From Klebsormidium nitens (lineage: Eukaryota > Streptophyta > Klebsormidiophyceae > Klebsormidiales > Klebsormidiaceae): a DNA stretch of 64,000 nt. A program made the translations under genes and the position numbers. The notes under the pieces are model-generated. The model did no database searches. It was not told the origin of the DNA and worked only from the letters and a program-made list of their open reading frames with translations. This document shows positions 60,272 to 64,000 of the stretch, one piece after another. Every line of letters starts with the position of its first letter. Position 1 is the first letter of the stretch. The stretch lies in contig DF237294.1 in NCBI GenBank assembly GCA_000708835.1, forward strand, positions 1-64,000, in the 5' to 3' direction.

Positions 60272-63228
60272 ATGCTGAAGATCAGTCGTTCCCTGCTTAA
60301 TATAGCAACACCACACATGTCTCAGGCGCATGCCCTTAGAACAGTTTTCTCCCAAACGATAAGAGCAAGAGCCGCAGTGAGTAACGCGGCAACGCAGAGA
60401 GAGCGGTCCACACACAGATTGAGTGGTACCGATGCCGATGTTGGCTCCACAATCATTGAGGACGCCTCACGACAGCAGTCGAGTAAGCTGGCCCCTCTTA
60501 CGTTCTCCGGGGATTGCGTCCATCTTGCCTAACTTGTGACCCTTTTTATGAGCGGTTGTCGGGAATATCATCGCTCAACTAGATGTGCACCTGTATCACA
60601 ACGATGTTCTACTGTGCTCTCCAAAGTCCGTCAAGAGTTCTCCTCTGGCCTGTCTCAGCTGACACTTTCCCTGCAGCGCCGAGGGTGGTTCTCAAGGGCG
60701 GCAAGTCCCGGCTCTTTAAGGCGGGCGCACCCCATGTGTACGGTGGCGCTGTCGATTCGGTGGTGGGCCGTCCCCCCCCGGCAGCTGGCGATGTGGTGGT
60801 GGTGACAGACGGACAGAAGCGAGCGTTTGGCTGGGGAGTCTACAACCCCGCGTCCATGTTTCGGGTCCGCCTGATGCAGACAGACTTGGACGTAGACAGG
60901 TGGGCTGGCTTCCATTGGCAGAGGATGCCTGGCCGGCGCTGGGGGGAGACTGGGGTGGCAAGCGACAGGAGACCACCCCTTTGCGTTTCGGCTCACCTTC
61001 AGTCCATGTGGTGGCTTGCCCTTCCTGCTGTTCCTGTGATGAGAGCACGTGCCTCGTACAATGAATGTGACTGCGCTCTACTCCGAGCGAGAGCCTCTTT
61101 ACATGACCCCTGCTTCATCCCCCCCATGGTCTGCTCCTTCTTACAGGGAGCCCGGCTGCCTGCTGGACCTGCCGGCCCTCATCCGCGCGCGTGTGCAGCA
61201 GGCGGTGGCCCTGCGCCGCACGCTGGGCCTGCCCTCAGCGCAGACCAGCGTGTATCGCCTGATCAACAGCGAGGGGGACAGGTGCGGCCTCCAAGCAGCC
61301 TCGTGCCACCAAGGGACGACTTGGGGGCAACAGCTGCAGGACGCAATTGCACTGACGCCTTTTTCCTTGTGCTGAGATGAGTCCATCGATTGCTTCAGCG
61401 AATTCGCGAGCTTGTGGTGTCCCCCACCCCTGCGGTGTGCTGACGGGCTGGGCCTGGCTGCAGGGCAGGCTGTCCGGCCTGATTGCGGACGTTCTGGGTG
61501 ACCACGTGGTGGTCCTCTCCTGCGCGGCCTGGGTGGAGCGGCATGCCCCCGTCGTGCGCGCCGCCATCCAGGAGGCCACCGGCCTGCGCAGCATCGTGTG
61601 GCGGCCCTCGCTGGACATCCTGCGCGAGGAAGGCCTGGAACTGCCCGCGGGCGGAACACCTACGCAGGAGCCCAGCACCCCCGCAGATGGAGCCGTTCAG
61701 GTGCGTCTGGCGTGTGGCTCGCTGTGCTGGCTGTTCGCGAGAGCCCCTGTGCGAGTGTGCTTGGATGCATGGCAATCCAAACACCGCATACAGAGCTTGC
61801 CGCGGCGAGGCTTGCGCTGACGACGCAGGCAACCAGGGTTCTGTCCAGATGCCACAATGGGTTCGGTTTGCGGGTGGTGCAGGTGGTGGAGAACGGCGTC
61901 CACTTCCGCGCCGCGCTGCATGGTCAAAAGACTGGCTTCTATGCGGACCAGCGCGACAACCGTGCGTACCTGAGGACGATAGCAGGGGGAAAGACGGTGC
62001 TCGACCTGTGTTCCTACAGCGGGGGGTTTGCAATCAACGCAGCGCTGGGGGGAGCAACGCACGTCACAGGTAACTCTACTGGCAACACGATATGGCCTGA
62101 CATCAAGGCCATTATTAGCTGGATACTGTCTATGCGATTGAACGAAAAGGAAACGGTCTGGACTGGGGTTTGACTCAAACCCAATATGTACGCGTTCAAG
62201 AGAGATGTTCGATCGAGTGTATTGCCGCGAGCGGTGACAGTCAACGTTTATCATTCGTGAATCAATATGTAGAGATCCAGTGGATCGGTCACTCTGCCGA
62301 TCCAGTCTGTCGTTTGCTGCCAATTGGAGGCCCGCTCCTTGTTCTCCTGCCCGCCTGCGCTCCAAGCCCGCCCGTCGAAGCCCGCTTTCCTCCGCTGTGT
62401 GCAGCGGTGGACTCGTCGGCGTCTGCGCTCGTGCTGGCGGAGGCCAACGCTGCATTCAACGGGGTGCTCCCCTCGTCCATCACGCTCGTCAAAGACGACG
62501 TGGCGGCCTTCATGGCGGCCGCGCTGGCGGCGGGGCGGCAGTGGGACCTGGTGGTGCTGGACCCGCCCAAGCTGGCCCCCAGCAAGAAGGTGCTCGACCG
62601 CGCGGCCGCCAAGTACCGCCGCCTCAACGCGCTGGCCATGCAGCTGACGGCGGCGGGGGGCCTGCTCATGACGTGCTCCTGCTCGGGGGCCATGACGCAG
62701 AGCGGCGCCTTCCCCACCGTCCTCCAGGTGACTGCCCCCGCGCGCCACACACGCCGTACGCATGGGCAGTCACATCAGAAGCTGATCACTTTCATCTGAG
62801 CAGCCATGAGAGGAGTTTTCTCAACTGGCGCTGGCAGCGGATCCCAGGAAAGGGCAATGTCTGCCGCAGAGTCGAAGCCCGTTCTTATTGACCCCTGCAA
62901 ATGATGGGGAACTTTCGTGACCGAGTATTGCCAAAACTCACATTGCTTTGAGCTCAGGAGGGAAGCCAGTCTTACATGCACTCCCGATCCGGGATGGCTC
63001 AAACTGTGCTACGCCGCACGGGCGGGCACCCTTTCCCTGTTCCGGAGCTGTTTCGGAGCATACCAATATGCTTGCTTACGATCCGAACCGCTTGTGCAGG
63101 ATGCCAGCACTCTGGCCCGTCGACCAATTCGAATACTGCGGCACTCAGGGGCCGGCCCCGACCATACTCTTATTCCCGGATATCCGGAAGGGGCCTACCT
63201 CACGAACATGCTGCTGCACGTACACTGA
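60272..63228 (+). CDS. RlmI-like class I SAM rRNA methyltransferase, probably organellar
   Basis: Exons 60272-60482, 60677-60899, 61147-61281, 61469-61700, 61883-62069, 62405-62727 and 63100-63228 sum to 1440 nt, giving 479 residues in frame. Residues 1 to about 60 are basic, rich in Ser/Arg/Ala and nearly free of acidic residues in the first half, like an organelle presequence. Then follow a PUA-type domain ([21 protein letters not shown]), the SAM motif [20 protein letters not shown], motif [13 protein letters not shown], and TCSCSG. The last exon matches the family end ([21 protein letters not shown]). E. coli RlmI makes m5C in 23S rRNA, and this family is common in plastid-bearing eukaryotes. 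The target here is inferred to be organellar 23S rRNA. The bacterial-type sequence fits an endosymbiotic origin. Confidence 0.9.
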
Positions 63229-64000
63229 ACGGTCGGAGGGCATCTCGATGTACTGCGAAATTGACCAGGTCGCGGCTGTTCAAATGCCAGAGAAGGTTGC
63301 GCTAACGCTTGATGAGCCAGTCGGCACGCTAGACTTCGTTGGTACCAATCGTTTACGATGCCATTCGGGTAGACGCCGCAACTTTAGTTTTCCCTTTTTT
63401 GACCATATGGCGGAGCCATTAGGAAGGTGGCTGCTGATCAGATTGGTTGGTTGCATGCCGAAAGGGAACTTAGTACGGAAAGGGAACCCGCTCTTACATT
63501 CTAGCCTGATACATGATTCAGCAACCAAGCAAATTTTTAAGACATTTGCTCGCTTTATATTAGTTGAGAGTCAACGTCAAGAGAACGTACAAGATTAGCT
63601 TATCTAGTAGACTGGGCTTTGCAGTTCGCATCCGGACAGGAACTTTGTGACTTGAAGTTAGTCACTGCCCTTAAAGATGATTAGGCTTTGGTTCAGTTTA
63701 GCCAGCACTCCAAAGAACCTTCATATCTATATTGAGAAGAGTTACATGCACTTGCCAAAAAGTCCGTTGAAGTACAGCCCGCGGACCTAGGCCTGATGCG
63801 GATTCTCTTGTTAGAATTTGCTTCCTCAATTGGTCGCGGTCATCAGTGTGCAATTGTCGAAGTCAAAGTCATCTAGCTGGTGCCCATGTTTAATGCGTAG
63901 TATATACTTCCATGTATATATGATGATTCAGCATGCATGGCACACAAGCTACCTATGGTGGGTCTCGACGGTATCGACCGCGCGACGGTCGGGTCTCAAA
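63229..64000. other. Downstream flank, no feature seen
   Basis: AT-rich DNA to the window edge. Open frames near 62950-63600 overlap the last exon of the RlmI-like gene in other frames and show no family motif. Confidence 0.4.

Noticed and set aside
62948-63598. Plus-strand frame of 216 codons downstream of the RlmI-like gene
   Set aside because: Its first part overlaps the true last exon in another frame and the rest has no coding character.
1-64000. CRISPR arrays, prokaryotic operons or prophage
   Set aside because: The window has spliced eukaryotic genes throughout; no regularly spaced repeat array or phage gene was seen.

Overview
The window looks like a piece of a nuclear genome from a green alga (chlorophyte-type). 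The genes are GC-rich and cut into many short exons by GT-AG introns, they lie in AT-richer intergenic DNA, two assembly gaps (runs of N) are present, and the recognisable proteins are eukaryotic: nucleolar NOL10, a mitochondrial-type ribosomal protein S19, a plant-MTP-like zinc transporter and two eEF1A lysine methyltransferase-like enzymes. I infer 'green alga' from gene style and content; no marker in the window names a species. For the best gene models I joined exons at GT/AG sites and checked that the summed exon lengths keep one reading frame.

Layout. 1-6.4 kb: AT-rich DNA with no convincing gene, but with overlapping inverted repeats (600-1316), a field of CTTAATCT motifs (1.93-2.30 kb) and a possible decayed coding stretch (4.6-5.8 kb). 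6.4-9.7 kb (minus): a WD40-repeat protein. 10.2-11.0 kb (minus): a TPR-like gene with an apparent frameshift. 11.15-16.3 kb (plus): S19, then NOL10 89 bp downstream. 16.3-18.9 kb: AT-rich spacer. 18.9-23.3 kb (plus): CDF zinc transporter with a very long histidine-rich loop. 25.3-32.1 kb (plus): a multi-exon DDE-transposase-like protein with a zinc-finger-like region, a proline-rich repeat tail (with a one-base homopolymer frameshift) and a Cys-rich C-terminus; its 5' end runs into a gap. 33.8-40.2 kb (plus): acetamidase/formamidase-family protein with a signal peptide and 23 exons, some only 21-27 nt. 41.1-41.3 kb: a tRNA-derived SINE-like insertion with a perfect 16-bp target-site duplication. 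41.7-45.8 kb (minus): an acidic coiled-coil protein interrupted by the second gap. 46.5-48.1 kb (plus): EEF1AKMT1-like methyltransferase. 49.4-52.6 kb (minus): a multi-exon protein I do not recognise. 53.35-55.0 kb (plus): EEF1AKMT4-like methyltransferase. 55.9-59.5 kb (minus): FAD-dependent monooxygenase. 60.3-63.2 kb (plus): RlmI-like rRNA methyltransferase with an N-terminus that looks like an organelle presequence. 63.2-64 kb: nothing seen.

The genes do not form one pathway. The themes are translation and ribosome biogenesis (S19, NOL10, two eEF1A methyltransferases, an rRNA methyltransferase), metal transport, and two enzymes of nitrogen-compound or aromatic chemistry. From 41.7 kb on, the gene pairs are mostly head-to-head, so 0.7-kb spacers are likely shared promoters, or tail-to-tail. 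The most unusual items are the transposase-like fusion gene, the SINE with intact target-site duplication, the overlapping inverted repeats near the left edge and the unrecognised 49-52 kb gene.
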